Source: Anadara kagoshimensis
Taxonomy: Eukaryota > Mollusca > Bivalvia > Arcoida > Arcidae
Assembly (NCBI GenBank): GCA_021292105.1
Contig: CM037865.1
Location: 18,569,033-18,633,032 of the forward strand
Length of the DNA: 64,000 bases
Direction: 5' to 3'
Part shown: positions 51,851 to 63,678 of the stretch, piece after piece
How positions within the stretch are numbered: the stretch's first letter is position 1
Layout: every line of letters begins with the position of its first letter
Notes under the pieces: model-generated
What the model saw: only the letters and a program-made list of their open reading frames with translations
Database searches by the model: none
What the model was told of the DNA's origin: nothing
Translations under genes and position numbers: made by a program

Positions 51851-54800
51851 CGTTTCTTTACCACTTCCATAGCCGTGTGCTAATTCATATTTATATTTAC
51901 ACAATGCAATTTTATTTTATGGATTTTACGAATTCTTATTAAGAATAACAAGATTTAGTTCTATAATTTTAGGGGGGGGCACAGGCCGGGTGTGCCCCCG
52001 TCTGGATCCGCGCCTGATTCATCAGAAGAAACTGTCTGACAGGGTTAATGCTGTACATGGTAGTGTATATTGTAATTTTTACGAATTTTCTCATTTTTTT
52101 TACAGCACATCTACAGTGTATTGTCATTTTTTTTATTTCCTTGCGTTTGAGGGTCAATGTTTAAAGGAAGTAGGTGTCTATGTGTCACAACCACACCACA
52201 TGCACGTATTAGTACAGGTTACCGGTTCCACATACCACAATCATGACAATGACCAGCTGACAATCCTATTATTTTGCCTTATACGGGTACAAATTCCAAT
52301 GCATTCTGGGGTTTTAGGTTTACATTTGCATAGGTTGTTATAACCACTTGCTTGTTGAGAATATAATATAGTGCGATATGAAGTTACTGGTTGGCTACTT
52401 GCCTTAGGTTTGAACCCCATAATCCTTACTTTCACAACTTGAGCTGATCAGCTAGTGTCAGTTTCAACATGTCAAAACATCATTTCTTAATTATAATAAA
52501 AATAATAATAATTATAAATCTGTTAAAGTCTAGTTTTAAAACATCACCACTCAGGATTATATTTATTGTAAATTGAAAAAAATGTATTTGATTATTCTTT
52601 TCTGTTACATGGGTATCTAAGGAAGACATTCAACATATCCATCATTAATCAGTTTGTGCTGTTTAATAGGTATACAGTGGGGAGGATGTACAATTTTGTA
52701 TCAGGCAGATGAATTGAAATATCCATAATCTGTGAATACCCAACCTCATGTGTGTATGCAAATCACTTGTTTTATATCCTGACTGGATAATAGCTGTTAT
52801 CCAATTTGTGGTCAAGACAGTCTAATGACCATCTTGTTCTCTGGCAAATATGACATTGTCCAACTTTCTTTCCAGAAAAACTTATTACACATGTATATGG
52901 TTAATCTGCTGTTGTATCTATCTGTTTTACCCTACCATACACTCTTGATAGCATGTCCTACACCAGGTATCAATTATGTGTCTAATTATGTTGGGTTAGA
53001 TTTAAATGTAAAACAAAATGTTTTCAAACAATCAAAATTCATTGCACTTTAAATTAATTGGTATACATAATTATGACATAGCAGAAATTAATGGTTAATT
53101 ATTTCATTGTTTTCAATGAAGCCTTTTTTAATACTTAAAATATTTCTCTTTTCAGATAAAACAAATTGCATAAAAAGATAATGAAGGCTTAACAAATACA
53201 GTATAGCAGTCACATGATGGAATGTACATTGATCTGTCATGGTAACAGTAGGGTTCAAATTGACAAGATTTTGACAGTCCTTGTAATTAATGTTATTGTT
53301 TATTTAACTACTTCAGTAGATTTGGGACATATACTCAGGTGAGTGTTAATTAAGGCATATGTGACTCTTGTTTAATATATATAAATAAGGGGTTCAAAAT
53401 TTCAAACATATTTTTTGAATGAAAGGTCCAGGACCTTTTGCCTTTTTTCATAGGTTCAACATAATTTTTTGAAAGACAAATATCACTGAAAGTTCCATGT
53501 GCAATTGAGTTGTAACATTTGAAAATATGTAATCATTTAAAAAAAAGTAGTATTTTCTTGTTAAGAGAAAAATTTTGGGTCCATCAGACTTTTCAAGTTT
53601 TAACTTTTAACTTTTCAAGGGTCCCAACACCCAATATATCCCTGACTAAGACAATTTTGAACCTCTGTATATTCACAGGTCTCACAGGCCAAATATGGCC
53701 AAATTCTATTTTTCATTATATTGAATAATTCAGAGTTGTATATTTATACTCAGTGCAAACAATGTTGGGGCCCACCAGAGTATATGGGAATCACCCTGTT
53801 CATCTGTCCAAATATAATGTACACTCCATATCTTCTATGTCTATGGATCAATTTTAATAAAACTTGCAACAAATGAAAACAACATGAGACAATGTGTTGC
53901 ATACCAAATTAAGGTGAATATAACAAGGAATAAATCTTAAAAATGACAACTAGCAAGATGGGGGGGGGTTGTCTAAAGAGCTGCTCTAGTTATGTCAAGT
54001 AAACTTAATATATTGTGTGATTATTATCTTACATTCATGACAAATTCTTGTTTATTTTGGCTATTGTGTGATTTGTATGATCAAATTCAATAGAAAATAC
54101 AGTGTATTCATTTATATTTTGATAGGTACACATTCATTGCAATACAGATTCAACCTGATATTGATAGAGAATTCAAAATTCAGAGAGGAAGTGAAACACC
54201 CGAGACAAGTTTAAAGGAAAAGAAATTATGTATAATATTTCATTTTGTACTAGTCAGCATGCATTTAATTATTTAAATTTTTTGTAGTGGTTTAATTACT
54301 TCAATATACACAGCTTAGCATTTAAAGATGACATACTGGACATGAGACAGCTGAACATCAAGTGCAAGGTCTAGATTCTCAACTACAGTTTTGCAACCAC
54401 TTGACCAGATTGTTCAATAACTTTACCAAAATGCAAAAAAGATAAATTATATGTTAGCACAAATTTGTCTAATTGAAGAGTAGCAAGGTATTTTCATTAC
54501 ATGAATTTGTTTATGTATCATACATGTATTAAAATTATTGTTGAGAAATAGTTTGTTTTTACTACCAGTACTCAGAGTTTTTCATAGATCTTACTCAAAA
54601 ACTATCTGATTGAAATTAATTTGGAAGGGGGGGGGGGTAATCAGATTTTATGGCACAGGTTCACTGCCACAAGTACATGTAACAGGTACCCACAATATTG
54701 GTACTGGCTAACTTCATCTACACAGCTATCCATAAATAACTATACAATTTTATAGTCAAATTCCATCCATATTGCCAATATATCAGAGGTTTTGCAGTAT

Positions 54801-55129
54801 TTTGAAATGGTAATAATGATCTAAATTTTCATGTCATTTTTTTAAAACCAGTTTTCATGGAATTTATTTTTAATTTGAGAAAAAATATAAAAATCTGTGA
54901 AAAATATATTTTCAAGTTAAAAACAATATTTTACCTAAAACAACACTCAGATTTACAAACATGATATTTTGATAATGTAATTTTGTGGAGATTTTCTGCC
55001 TATAATGAAATGACCAGTTTGAAATGTGTATAAATTTATGGATAGCAGTGTATATGTAGACCTATTCCAAGGGGGTTGGTGGCACATTGGTCTCTATTAC
55101 ACCTTTTAATTTCAAGGCTTGAATCCCAC

Positions 55130-55450
55130 TTGGGACTGATCCTAGTGTAAAAAATTTTGTCAATCTGTCTGTTTATGTCAGTGGTTATCTCTAGACACTC
55201 CAGATTCCTCTACATTTTGAAATCATCACCTTGATATAAGTAAAATTTTGATTTTGATTGGGTGTACTCCAACACATATATTTAGGAAGATGCCACTTGG
55301 GACTTATCCTAGTGTGAAAAATTGTCAATCTGTTTGTTGATGTCAGTGGTTTTCTCCACACAGTCCAGATTCCTCCAACATTCCAGAGATGTCCACCTTG
55401 ATATAAGTAAAATAATTTTGGTTGGATGTAAACTTTACTCCAACACTTTA
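55130..55450. repeat. About 180-bp tandem repeat, two copies
   Basis: TCCTAGTGTRAAAAATT, GTCAATCTGT, TGTCAGTGGTT, CCAGATTCCTC and CACCTTGATATAAGTAAA recur in order. The last motif is the SINE tail found elsewhere in this window. Confidence 0.75.
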
Positions 55451-56046
55451 GAAAGAGGTATCTATGGCCTGACTTTGATATGTACAAAATGATTCCATAG
55501 AAGCTTGGCTCTGTGCACGTAGGTACTTGGTGCAAGCATATATGAGTGGCTTTAATTGATAGCTAACAACATTTGTATAGGTTGCTGCCATATTACCACA
55601 TTATCTTTGCACTGAAGCCAGTTACCACTCAGTCCATTATACCTGAACTAACACAACCAGTAGGAGTCTATGACTTCCAGATGCAGTCAACTGAATTTCT
55701 CAAAGCTACACAGGAAAGTTGCAGTTTCCTTTTTCTGTGGATAATTTAAGGTTGACTAAATAAATAAGGTGTTCTTATATTTTACATCATGAGAGGCAGA
55801 CAGTATAACATCTGACCCTTTCCATATTGCTGGTGCATTGACACTTGTGTTGATTCAAAGCAAACCAGAAACACATGAATTTCACACATGAACTAGTGTT
55901 TCCATCAACAAGAAAAAGTTTCTGGTGTGATGTAGCTTGCATTCAACCATCCCCTTGCACCTTCTAGTTATGATGTAGGCCATTTTGTTAGCAGTACTTA
56001 CATTTGTGACCCTACCCCCTCCCCATCCTGGAAAGCAAGTATGGTT

Positions 56047-56128
56047 GACCGAACCCGGTAGTTACGACGTAGTATATCCCGCTAGTATTGTTGGGAAGGT
56101 CTTGGGTTCGAGTCTAGGTTTGGTCGCT
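56047..56128 (+). repeat. tRNA-like SINE head
   Basis: GACCGAAC at the start can pair with GTTTGGTC at the end; GGGTTCGAGTCTAGG resembles a B box. A proper anticodon arm and A box are not clear, so it is read as a decayed SINE head rather than a tRNA gene. Confidence 0.35.
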
Positions 56129-56744
56129 GTATTTTTCTTTCCCTATTGCATTTTGAGGCTCGCACAACCCTGGTCTTGGACGTGACCGACAAACAGGTAG
56201 CTATATCGCAACATACACGTTATACTGCAACGATTGTTTTGTTAGAAAAGGATTATTAGGTCAGTCGTGATTAAATTCCGCTATGAACTCAACATCAACA
56301 ACAGGGAGGAGGGGTCATGTGCATGTGTTATGGAACGGTTGTGGCTGTTTACAGGCTAATTTAACCACCAAACCTCATCATAATGCATGAACAGATCACT
56401 TGCGATTTATTCGTCTTCTTCTTACTAAACCTATGTAAAGTTGTCCTCAGTGGAGATCCTTTAATGCGGTTTGACTGAACATTTTTAAGTTTCGGCGGGC
56501 GCCATACTTGTTTATGTTGTAAACAAGTGGGTGCTTATGCGCATGTCTGCAAACATTGGCTGTCACACTTGTGACGTCACGAGTCATCAGAGAGAAATTC
56601 AAGTTTCCATTCAGGTGTGCAAAAGGGGTTATTTCAAAATTTCTCCGTAATTAGTGATTCGATTTTTGAAAGAAATACGGCGTTCGTCTCAGGGAAAGGA
56701 GTTTATTGAAATATGTTAATATCGTTTTTCATTGTACTTACACT

Positions 56745-57530
56745 TTAACTTTACCAACTCTTGGTACAAGTGAAAGAATCTTGTCTGGGAAGTAAAAGAT
56801 CATTTCTAGACTCCCATCATCTCAGAAATGACCATCTCAATATAAGTGAAAGAATCTTGACTTGGGTGTAAAACTGTTTTAATCCATTCCACCATTCCTG
56901 AACTGATTGTCTTGATACATGCCAGTATAATATAACACTTTTTTTATTTTACTAAAGTCAAGAGTATTTTCACTTATATCAAGGCAGTTATATCGTAAAT
57001 GGTGGAGGAAACTGGAGTGCCAAGAGAAAACCAAAAACCTTTGGAAAGCAAACTAACAACCTTTCTCACACTAAGATCTATTAAAACAACATGGCCTTAA
57101 TCATTTAATGGGGTAATGGTTGCTTAGTAGTTAATGCCTATGAAAGAGAAAGGAGACTCTGAGACAAATGCACATGGAAAACCTATATGTGAACTTTGAA
57201 TCTGGGACCTTTCCATACTAACAGAATGCTTTGGTATTGAGCTACCTGGTCACCTGTTAAGCACAATCCCCCACACCTTAATTTATTGATTAAATGAGTT
57301 TTTCCTAGTACAGAATATTTCACTTATATCAAGACATCACCAGGTCTGTTTTAAACATTTGTCATTTGACAGGCAAGTACTGTAGATACGAGTACCAACC
57401 TAACCTGGACACCCCATGTACGCAATATGTCATTTTGATATGTAAATGAAGGTCATGAGTTCAAAGGTCAAGGTCATAGATACAACAGAAAATCAAAATG
57501 GTTAATTATCTGGAATTATCATTTTTTATA
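56745..57530. repeat. Segmental duplication, copy A right part
   Basis: Matches 62863-63670: TTTACCAACTCTTGGTA, CATCATCTCAGAA, GAAACTGGAGTGCCAAGAGA, CTACCTGGTCAC, ACCTAACCTGGACACCCCAT. It contains tandem SINE-tail pieces (CTCAATATAAGTGAAAGAAT). Confidence 0.85.
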
Positions 57531-57845
57531 CATACATTTCTATATAGGCATGTATATTGGATTGTTGTAGGTATTTGTACAACATTCATTTTGAGATGTA
57601 AATGAAGGTCATGAGTTCATAGGTCAAGGTCATAGGTACAAAAATATGTAAATTGTTATTATCTGGAAAACTTTAAACTTTTTATAAAGGCATGTATATT
57701 GGAATATTGTAGGTATTGATACAACAGTCATTTTGCTGTAAAGATGAAGGTCATTGATTGAAAGGTCAAGGTCACAGATGCAAAAGTATACTAAAATGGT
57801 TAATTGTCTGGAAAACTTTGTACAGGCATGTGTATTGGAATACAA
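57380..57845 (+). repeat. About 155-bp tandem repeat with AAGGTCAAGGTCA
   Basis: Three copies each contain GTAAATGAAGGTCATGAG or a variant, then AGGTCAAGGTCA, then TTAATT.TCTGGAA and GGCATGTATATTGGA. A fourth partial copy lies in copy B at about 63585-63660. Confidence 0.85.
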
Positions 57846-57850
57846 TGGGA

Positions 57851-57964
57851 ATCCTCTAGATTGTTCCATTCTTTCCCGCGAAACCCCTCAAGGTGTCGCC
57901 AAACTAGTAAATCCAGTTTTGTTGTATTAACAGGTAAGATAAAGAATGGAACAATCTAGAGGAT
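57851..57964. repeat. Perfect 24-bp hairpin, about 66-bp loop
   Basis: ATCCTCTAGATTGTTCCATT at 57851 is mirrored by AATGGAACAATCTAGAGGAT ending at 57964; the arms match over all 24 bases. Confidence 0.9.
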
Positions 57965-58249
57965 TAGTTCCGAATTCATTCGGAACATCCTCTGGATGTG
58001 AAATGATAAAGGCGACAACTTTCTCCTATTTTGCCGCGTATTACAGCATCTTGGGGAAGAAAGGGAAAGCTTCATACGATTTTGATAAAAATTTCAGAGG
58101 TTATGGAGTCTGATGCGATCTAGGTATCTAAATTGCCGAATTTTATTGGAAAATCCCGGGTCATACTTATTTTTTGGGTCAAAAACGCAAAAAATGGATT
58201 TTTCAGAAAACAATCAAGTTTAACGCACTCCCGTTGAATAACCTTCATT

Positions 58250-58580
58250 GTACGAAAAAGTCGTCCATTGACCGAAAAAAGTTTAAGGTCTCGCGAAAAA
58301 AACCGTATTTTTATATTTTTTCTATCTTGTACACAAATCCACAATAAGTGTTTAAAGTCGACAAATCATAAAAATAAAAATAAATCCGCGAACCGGCACG
58401 TGCAGACTGGGGGAATGAATTTTCTCAAAAACGCAGTCATTTCTTTAGTTATCAACTTGAAAGTCGGTCAAAATATATTTTAAAGTATTTAGAAAATAAC
58501 GGTATTTTTATATTTTTTTCTATGTTTCGTACAAAATTTACAAATAACTCTTTAAATTATAAATTTCTATTCCCTAAGAA
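58250..58580. repeat. Diverged tandem duplication, about 235 bp
   Basis: CCGTATTTTTATATTTTTTC near 58302 recurs as CGGTATTTTTATATTTTTTT near 58500, each followed by a GTACA-AAATTTACA-type stretch. Confidence 0.55.
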
Positions 58581-58787
58581 GTGCGCTATTTGCACGAGCT
58601 GAAATCCGATTTCTGTTTATGCATATCATTATAATTATCCAATCAGCGGTCGGCATCTCGGAAATACCTTCAAGAAGAAGCCATGTTTGACAAACAGTTA
58701 CGATGCCGGATGGGGAATGTGCGTTATTACATGTTATTATGAGGTGTTATATGCCGTAAGAAACTAAATGGAATGTTTTAACTCATT

Positions 58788-58979
58788 ATGGACAAAAGAC
58801 ACAAGTTTTCAATAGCGGAAAACCATGGTTTATCGTGCTGCCTTCACTGTAAAACTCCACTTCAGGTGGCCAAAGCGGAACGACTTGTTGTCGAGGGAGT
58901 TGTGCCGAAATCAATGCGTCAAGGCACTTTGAGATGGAGGTGTTCGTACACAACCAGCAGACTGATGATGTCAACATAA
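58788..58979 (+). CDS. Unrecognised short open frame with Cys pairs
   Basis: MDKRHKFSIAENHGLSCCLH continues CKTPLQVAKAERLVVEGVVP and KSMRQGTLRWRC. Protein-like composition, no known domain. A downstream MAPAQTLLKRRKLE frame (59078-59119) ends at a GTAATTT donor-like site, so these could be fragments of a plus-strand gene or a repeat. Confidence 0.2.
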   Translation: MDKRHKFSIAENHGLSCCLHCKTPLQVAKAERLVVEGVVPKSMRQGTLRWRCSYTTSRLMMST

Positions 58980-59709
58980 TCGATGTGGTTGATTCCAGAT
59001 GCAGTGCCTAGATTTGAGCAGTTCAAACAGACGCTAACGAGGGAGAGGGGGGGGGGGTTACAACGAAAGAATCCAGCATGGCGCCGGCCCAAACTTTACT
59101 GAAGAGGCGAAAACTTGAGGTAATTTGAGTAAAAGTTTATTTTTGTTAAAATATTTCTGCGTATTGTTATACCAATATCATGGCCAATCTAAAAATATAG
59201 CTTTTCAAATAAAGAAAATGACTGCTCCCGAACCAGTTGACACATGTAAACACAATCGGTCAAGGTCACAAAAACTAATGATTACACACGTTTGTTCGGT
59301 AGCGACAAAAACCACGAAAAATACTGCAGAAGGTATGTGCATATATTTACTCAACATTCAGATTTTTAAATAACAAAAATGGTATCGCCGATCGTGACAA
59401 AAATGAGAAGTAATGTATGGATTTTAAAATATATTTTATCCCCCCCCCCTTAACAGTAAATCCACTGACTGGGTACTGGTATACACTAGCTGGTAACAGT
59501 AGATTTCTGTGCATTCACGACGAGTAGTGGTACAGCTACGAAAAAAGGACGAGACCTGATACGAAGGGTTGTAGATACACACATTTCCTATTAGGTCATT
59601 AAAATAATAAAAAACCCAATACTTTATGTGAAAAAAATACATTTTACCACAGAAAACCACTGAATTATGTTATGAGATGTTTTGTAGTAATGATGTCATT
59701 GTTTACATT

Positions 59710-60176
59710 TGTTTATGTGTAAACTTTGTGAAACCAGACAAAGTGATTACTCGAAGTAATTATCTGATTAGAGTCCGAGATCGACAGCAAGCAGAAGCTA
59801 CTTGTCGGACAAATTATGTACAGGCATGTCGAAAGTTAAACACTGAGCTGCCTACTCTCAGCCCCTCGGCAACAGTTGTTCCTTGGACAACTCGGCAATT
59901 CATTTGGTCCTTTGGTACTTTGACTTATCCACAATGAGGCAGCTCATTCGATAATGACAAGGCTTAAGTTCAAGCTATTTTTTAAATAAATCAGTAATAA
60001 AAATAAATGACAAAAATGTAAACAAAATTAACGCCAGGACGGTGGAGTACCTGATTATTTTCAGAATTTTCTGAATCTTTTAGGCATTATCATAGAAGTA
60101 AAAAAAATGGCCAACTGACATCACAGTGTCAATACACAACTTTCAACACCTTTTAGTGTTCACATTGAGACACTGA
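59710..60176. repeat. Segmental duplication, copy B left part
   Basis: Counterpart of copy A near 45683-46400: TTTATGTGTAAACTTTGTGA, CAGGCATGTCGAAAGTTAAA, CAGGACGGTGGAGTACCTGA. It is interrupted at 60177 by a hAT-like insertion. Confidence 0.85.
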
Positions 60177-60284
60177 CATAGGCGTAGGAGGGTTTTTAAT
60201 AATGGGGGGGGGGAAACCGAAGCTATGTCCATGTCGTGCCGCAGGCACGAGGGGGGAGGGTATGAGAGAATTATAGTCATTTCG

Positions 60285-60985
60285 TACCATATCAACTACC
60301 ATTTTGTACCATACACTCAAGCCATTTTACCATATATTACCACTACATTGCTACCATTTCGTACCACATTATAGTGAAGTGTTACCAATTACTACAATAA
60401 ATTTCGTGAAAGTCTCTCTCTCTCTCAACATGATATGAAAACTGAATAAGATGAACATCTTAAAAAAAGCTTGGACTTTGATAATCTATGTTAAAAAACA
60501 ATGTGTTTTGCTGAACTAAGGGCATCAGATCTAAAACATTGCAAAAAAAAAGCCCGGTCACGAAATTCCCAAATGATAAAGTAGAGAATCTTATCAATTT
60601 TCTTTTTTTCCCGTTCTTCATATCAGGCTAATAAGTAACACTTTAAATAAATTCTTATTAATGAAGAACATTTTTTAAATATAATCAACAAATAATGTCA
60701 TAAAAATTTGCTAGCCATTTCGTACCATAGAAATGAAAAAATTTGGGTACGAAATGGTTATGGTACGACTTGGTCATATAGCATGGTACGAAATGGACAG
60801 AGTTGGGTACAAAATGGTCATGGTACGAAATGGTTATGGTACGAATTGGTCATATAGCATGGTATGAAATGGACAGAGTTGGGTACTAATTGGTCATATA
60901 GCATGGTACGAAATGGACAGAGTTGGATAAGAAATGGTAAATTTGGGTACGAAATGGTTATGGTACGAAATGACTAGCTTCGGTA
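60285..60985. repeat. Foldback array of TACCATTTCGTACCA motifs
   Basis: The left side repeats ACCATTTCGTACCA-like words; the right side repeats the reverse (GGTACGAAATGG) many times, with a 40-60-bp unit such as CATATAGCATGGTACGAAAT then GGACAGAGTTGGGTA. Confidence 0.85.
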
Positions 60986-61288
60986 TGATGGGTGGGGGTC
61001 CAGGGAGGGGCCTCCCCTGTAAAATTTTCAAAACTAAGTTCAATGTAATTTGCGGTGTTTTGATAGGTTAAAATACTGTGATATCAAGGCAAGATTATAT
61101 AGAATAACCGTATGACACAAGTTCCATAATGAACCCTCTCATTGGAGATGGATATGGGGGTACCCCGGAAAATTTTGCAGCGTTCTGAGTGAGAAACTGA
61201 AAAGTAGTGAGATATTAAGACAAAATTGTACAAATAACTAACTGCATGACATAATTAAGTCCAAAAAAAAAAGAGAGAGACAGACAGA

Positions 61289-61634
61289 CAGAGGCGAATC
61301 TAGAACTTTCGGAACGGGGGTACAATGTGAGAGCCGAAGGCTCGAACCTTCTAGGGGGTCCGGGGGCATGCTCCACCAGCAATTTTTTTTAAAAATGGCG
61401 CAAAAATCCTGCATTCTGGTGCAATATTAGCAACATAAAAGGGGGGTATATGCCCCCCTACCCCTCCCGCTGAATCCCCCACTGAGAGAGAGAGCTATTG
61501 ACTGATGAGACCCCCTTATGGTAATATAACAACCCATTTCTGTATTTCTGAACCCTCGTTTCTGGAAGGCGCTCGCACCTAGCATTGATATAATTCTCAA
61601 CCCCACCTTTCAAAAAATTATGGATCCACCCCTG
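61289..61634. mobile_element. Small nested hAT-like element
   Basis: Ends CAGAGGCGAATCTAG and the reverse of the right end CAGGGGTGGATCCAT match at 11 of 15. 346 bp, non-coding, with C/G-rich runs. No matching flanks were seen. Confidence 0.45.
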
Positions 61635-62199
61635 CCATTGGAGATGCTGTGAGCCGTTTCTAAGGGTGAATTTCAAGATGCTCGTTTACAAGTATAATGA
61701 TGAAATTGATAATTAATCGGTTACAAGATGGATATTTCCTGTTAAACCTTCTCTGACATTGGGGGGGGGGGGACTGCCCCCCCCCCTGCTCCTACGCCTA
61801 TGACTGACAGTGTTGCTATAATCAGTAGCCCAACATGTGTTTCCCCCTTATTTGTTCAGTCTTATTTTTAGTGTATTCTTGATGGACCTTGCTATTTCCA
61901 AGAACATTCTATCAGCTACTGAGATATCTCCATCTCACACTCAGAAGTGAGATTCTAACCTAGGTATTGAGAGACACTGATCTATAACAGTCAGCTTGTG
62001 TTTTATACATTTAGACAACTTAATCATCAAGGACCTTGGCTTCACAGTATAAAAATTACATTGTCAGCTCAATAGTTTTTTTTCAGGTACTCTGATTTCC
62101 TCCACCCTCTCAGAATTGAAACCCACAAAATTTACCTCTTTTTTATAATATGAGAATCTTGAGTGGGGTATTATACAGGGTTACTCATTCAAAACCACT

Positions 62200-62460
62200 G
62201 CAGTAGCTCAATCATTAGATTGCTTGCTCCACGTGGGAGGTTGTGGGTTCGAATCCCAGCCACTTAAAAATAGGTACTGACTTATTTTACCAAGAATTCA
62301 GCAGTTAGAATGATGTCCAGTGCCACGGCAGGTGTGGTACATATAAAAACCACATCACAGCTTGCTGTGAGAACATCAAAAATGTCTGCCACTTCACCAA
62401 TAGCTGGTGATATCTCAATATAAAAGAAATATTCTTGACTGCATGTAAAAAAACAATTCA
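62200..62460 (+). repeat. tRNA-headed SINE (copy B)
   Basis: GCAGTAGCTCAATCATTAGA and GTGGGTTCGAATCCCAGCCA, a clearer B box than copy A, then the same body and tail. Confidence 0.78.
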
Positions 62461-63061
62461 ATCAATCACTCAATTGATCCACTTATTCAGAATATACAAT
62501 CATTTTAAATGTTTCCATGTCTTTCATTTATTCATCTATTTGATCATGTTGATCACTCGTGAGATTTTAAATTTTTATGTACTTATTTATATAATTTATT
62601 CAGATTTTTTATTTCTTGAAATCTACTTCTATCCTAGAATGCGTTGCTTTGTGGTCCGTTTTAATTTTCTGTTGCAGCTTTGATGGTTCATCGACTAAAT
62701 CCACCTATCAATATACAGCTGGTTTTGATGTCAGCAATTTGACAGCCTGAAACAGGATCTTGAAGAATCTTGACTGGGAAGTAATTAAATATAAAACACC
62801 ATTAATCCAACCAATCAAGATAAGTGATAGAATCTTAACGGGTATGAAGCATCAATACTCAACTTCACCAACTCTTGGTATAAGTGAAAAAATATCTTGT
62901 GTGGGAAGTAAAACACCATTTCAAGACTTCCATCATCTCAGAACTGACCGTCTCAATATAAGTGAAAGAATCTAGACTTGGGTGTAAAACACTTTTAATC
63001 CATTCCACCATTCCCGAACTGATTGTCTAGATATATACCAGTATAATTTAAATGTGTTTTT

Positions 63062-63160
63062 AGCTGACCTGGGCCAAAGACTCAGATGAGCTATTGCAAT
63101 CGTCCGTCGTGCGTCGTGTGTTAACTTTACATTTTAATCTTCTCAAGAGTATTTTCACTT
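63062..63160 (+). repeat. Diverged bivalve repeat fragment
   Basis: AGCTGACCTGGGCCAAAGAC, TCAGATGAGCTATTGCAATC and CGTGCGTCGTGTGTTAAC match the start of the repeat at 63679. It is absent from copy A at this spot, so it is probably an insertion after the duplication. Confidence 0.6.
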
Positions 63161-63678
63161 GTATCACTATCAAGGCTGTTATATGATGAATGATGGAGGA
63201 AACTGGAGTGCCAAGAGAAAACCACAGACCTTTGGAAAGCAAACCAACAAACTTTCTCACACTAAGATCTATTAAACCAACATGGCCTCAATGGGATAAT
63301 GGTTGCCTTTGTAACAGAAAAGAGACTCCGAGACAAATGCACATGGTAAACTGGGACCTTCCCATACTAACAGAATGCTTTGCCATTGAGCTACCTGGTC
63401 ACATGTTGAGCACAATCCACCACACCTTAATCGATCGATTGAATGAGTTTTTCCTAGCCCAGAATATTTCACTTATATCAAGATGTCACCAGGTCTGTTT
63501 TAAACATTTGTCAGTTTGAAATGCAAGTACTGTAGATACGAGTACCAACCTAACCTGGACACCCCATGTAGACAATGTGTCATTTTGATATGTAAATGAA
63601 GGTCATGAGTTCAAAGGTCAAGGTCATAGAAACAACAGAAAATCGAAATGGTTAATCATCTGGAAATCTAACAATTTT

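Larger units (their letters stand above)
47893..52016 (-). mobile_element. hAT transposon carrying an OTU-TTF-hAT fusion gene
   Basis: 4.1 kb. Left end CAGTGGCGGATCCAG and the reverse of the right end CAGGCGCGGATCCAG match at 13 of 15, a hAT-style terminus. A short direct repeat (G)ATTCA flanks it, but a clean 8-bp duplication was not seen. The gene runs on the minus strand. Tandem hairpins at 51595-51850 lie between its start and the right end. It is nested in the TTAA element. Confidence 0.82.
47483..56744. mobile_element. 9.26-kb element flanked by TTAA
   Basis: Interrupts copy A exactly between TTAA at 47479-47482 and TTAA at 56745-56748; copy B has the undisturbed site (ATACTCAACTTCACC). 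Ends are AGTGTAAGT and ACTTACACT, with weaker inverted similarity inward for about 200 bp; both ends carry CACTTGTGACGTCA. TTAA duplication is typical of piggyBac and Kolobok elements. No transposase was recognised outside the nested hAT element, so it may be non-autonomous. It contains the OTU-hAT transposon. Confidence 0.72.
52017..56744. other. Right half of the TTAA element
   Basis: AT-rich, with no recognised gene. It contains a two-copy tandem repeat at 55130-55450 and a tRNA-like patch near 56047. A few donor-like sites (for example CTCAGGTGAGTG near 53335) are unsupported. Confidence 0.5.
60177..61802. mobile_element. Non-autonomous hAT-like element in copy B
   Basis: 1626 bp with ends CATAGGCGTAGGAG and CTCCTACGCCTATG. 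ACTGA flanks both sides; a full 8-bp duplication was not seen. Copy A lacks it. The interior has no gene, a foldback array of TACCATTTCGTACC motifs (60285-60985) and a smaller nested element. Confidence 0.75.
61803..63678. repeat. Segmental duplication, copy B right part
   Basis: Counterpart of 46400-47482 and 56745-57530 in one piece, with an intact site where copy A has the TTAA insertion (about 62855-62870). Confidence 0.85.

Noticed and set aside
55191-55535. 114-residue minus-strand frame
   Set aside because: Explained by the 180-bp tandem repeat with SINE-tail motifs.
63190-63519. 109-residue frame
   Set aside because: Lies in duplicated repeat sequence also found near 57000, where the frame is not kept.
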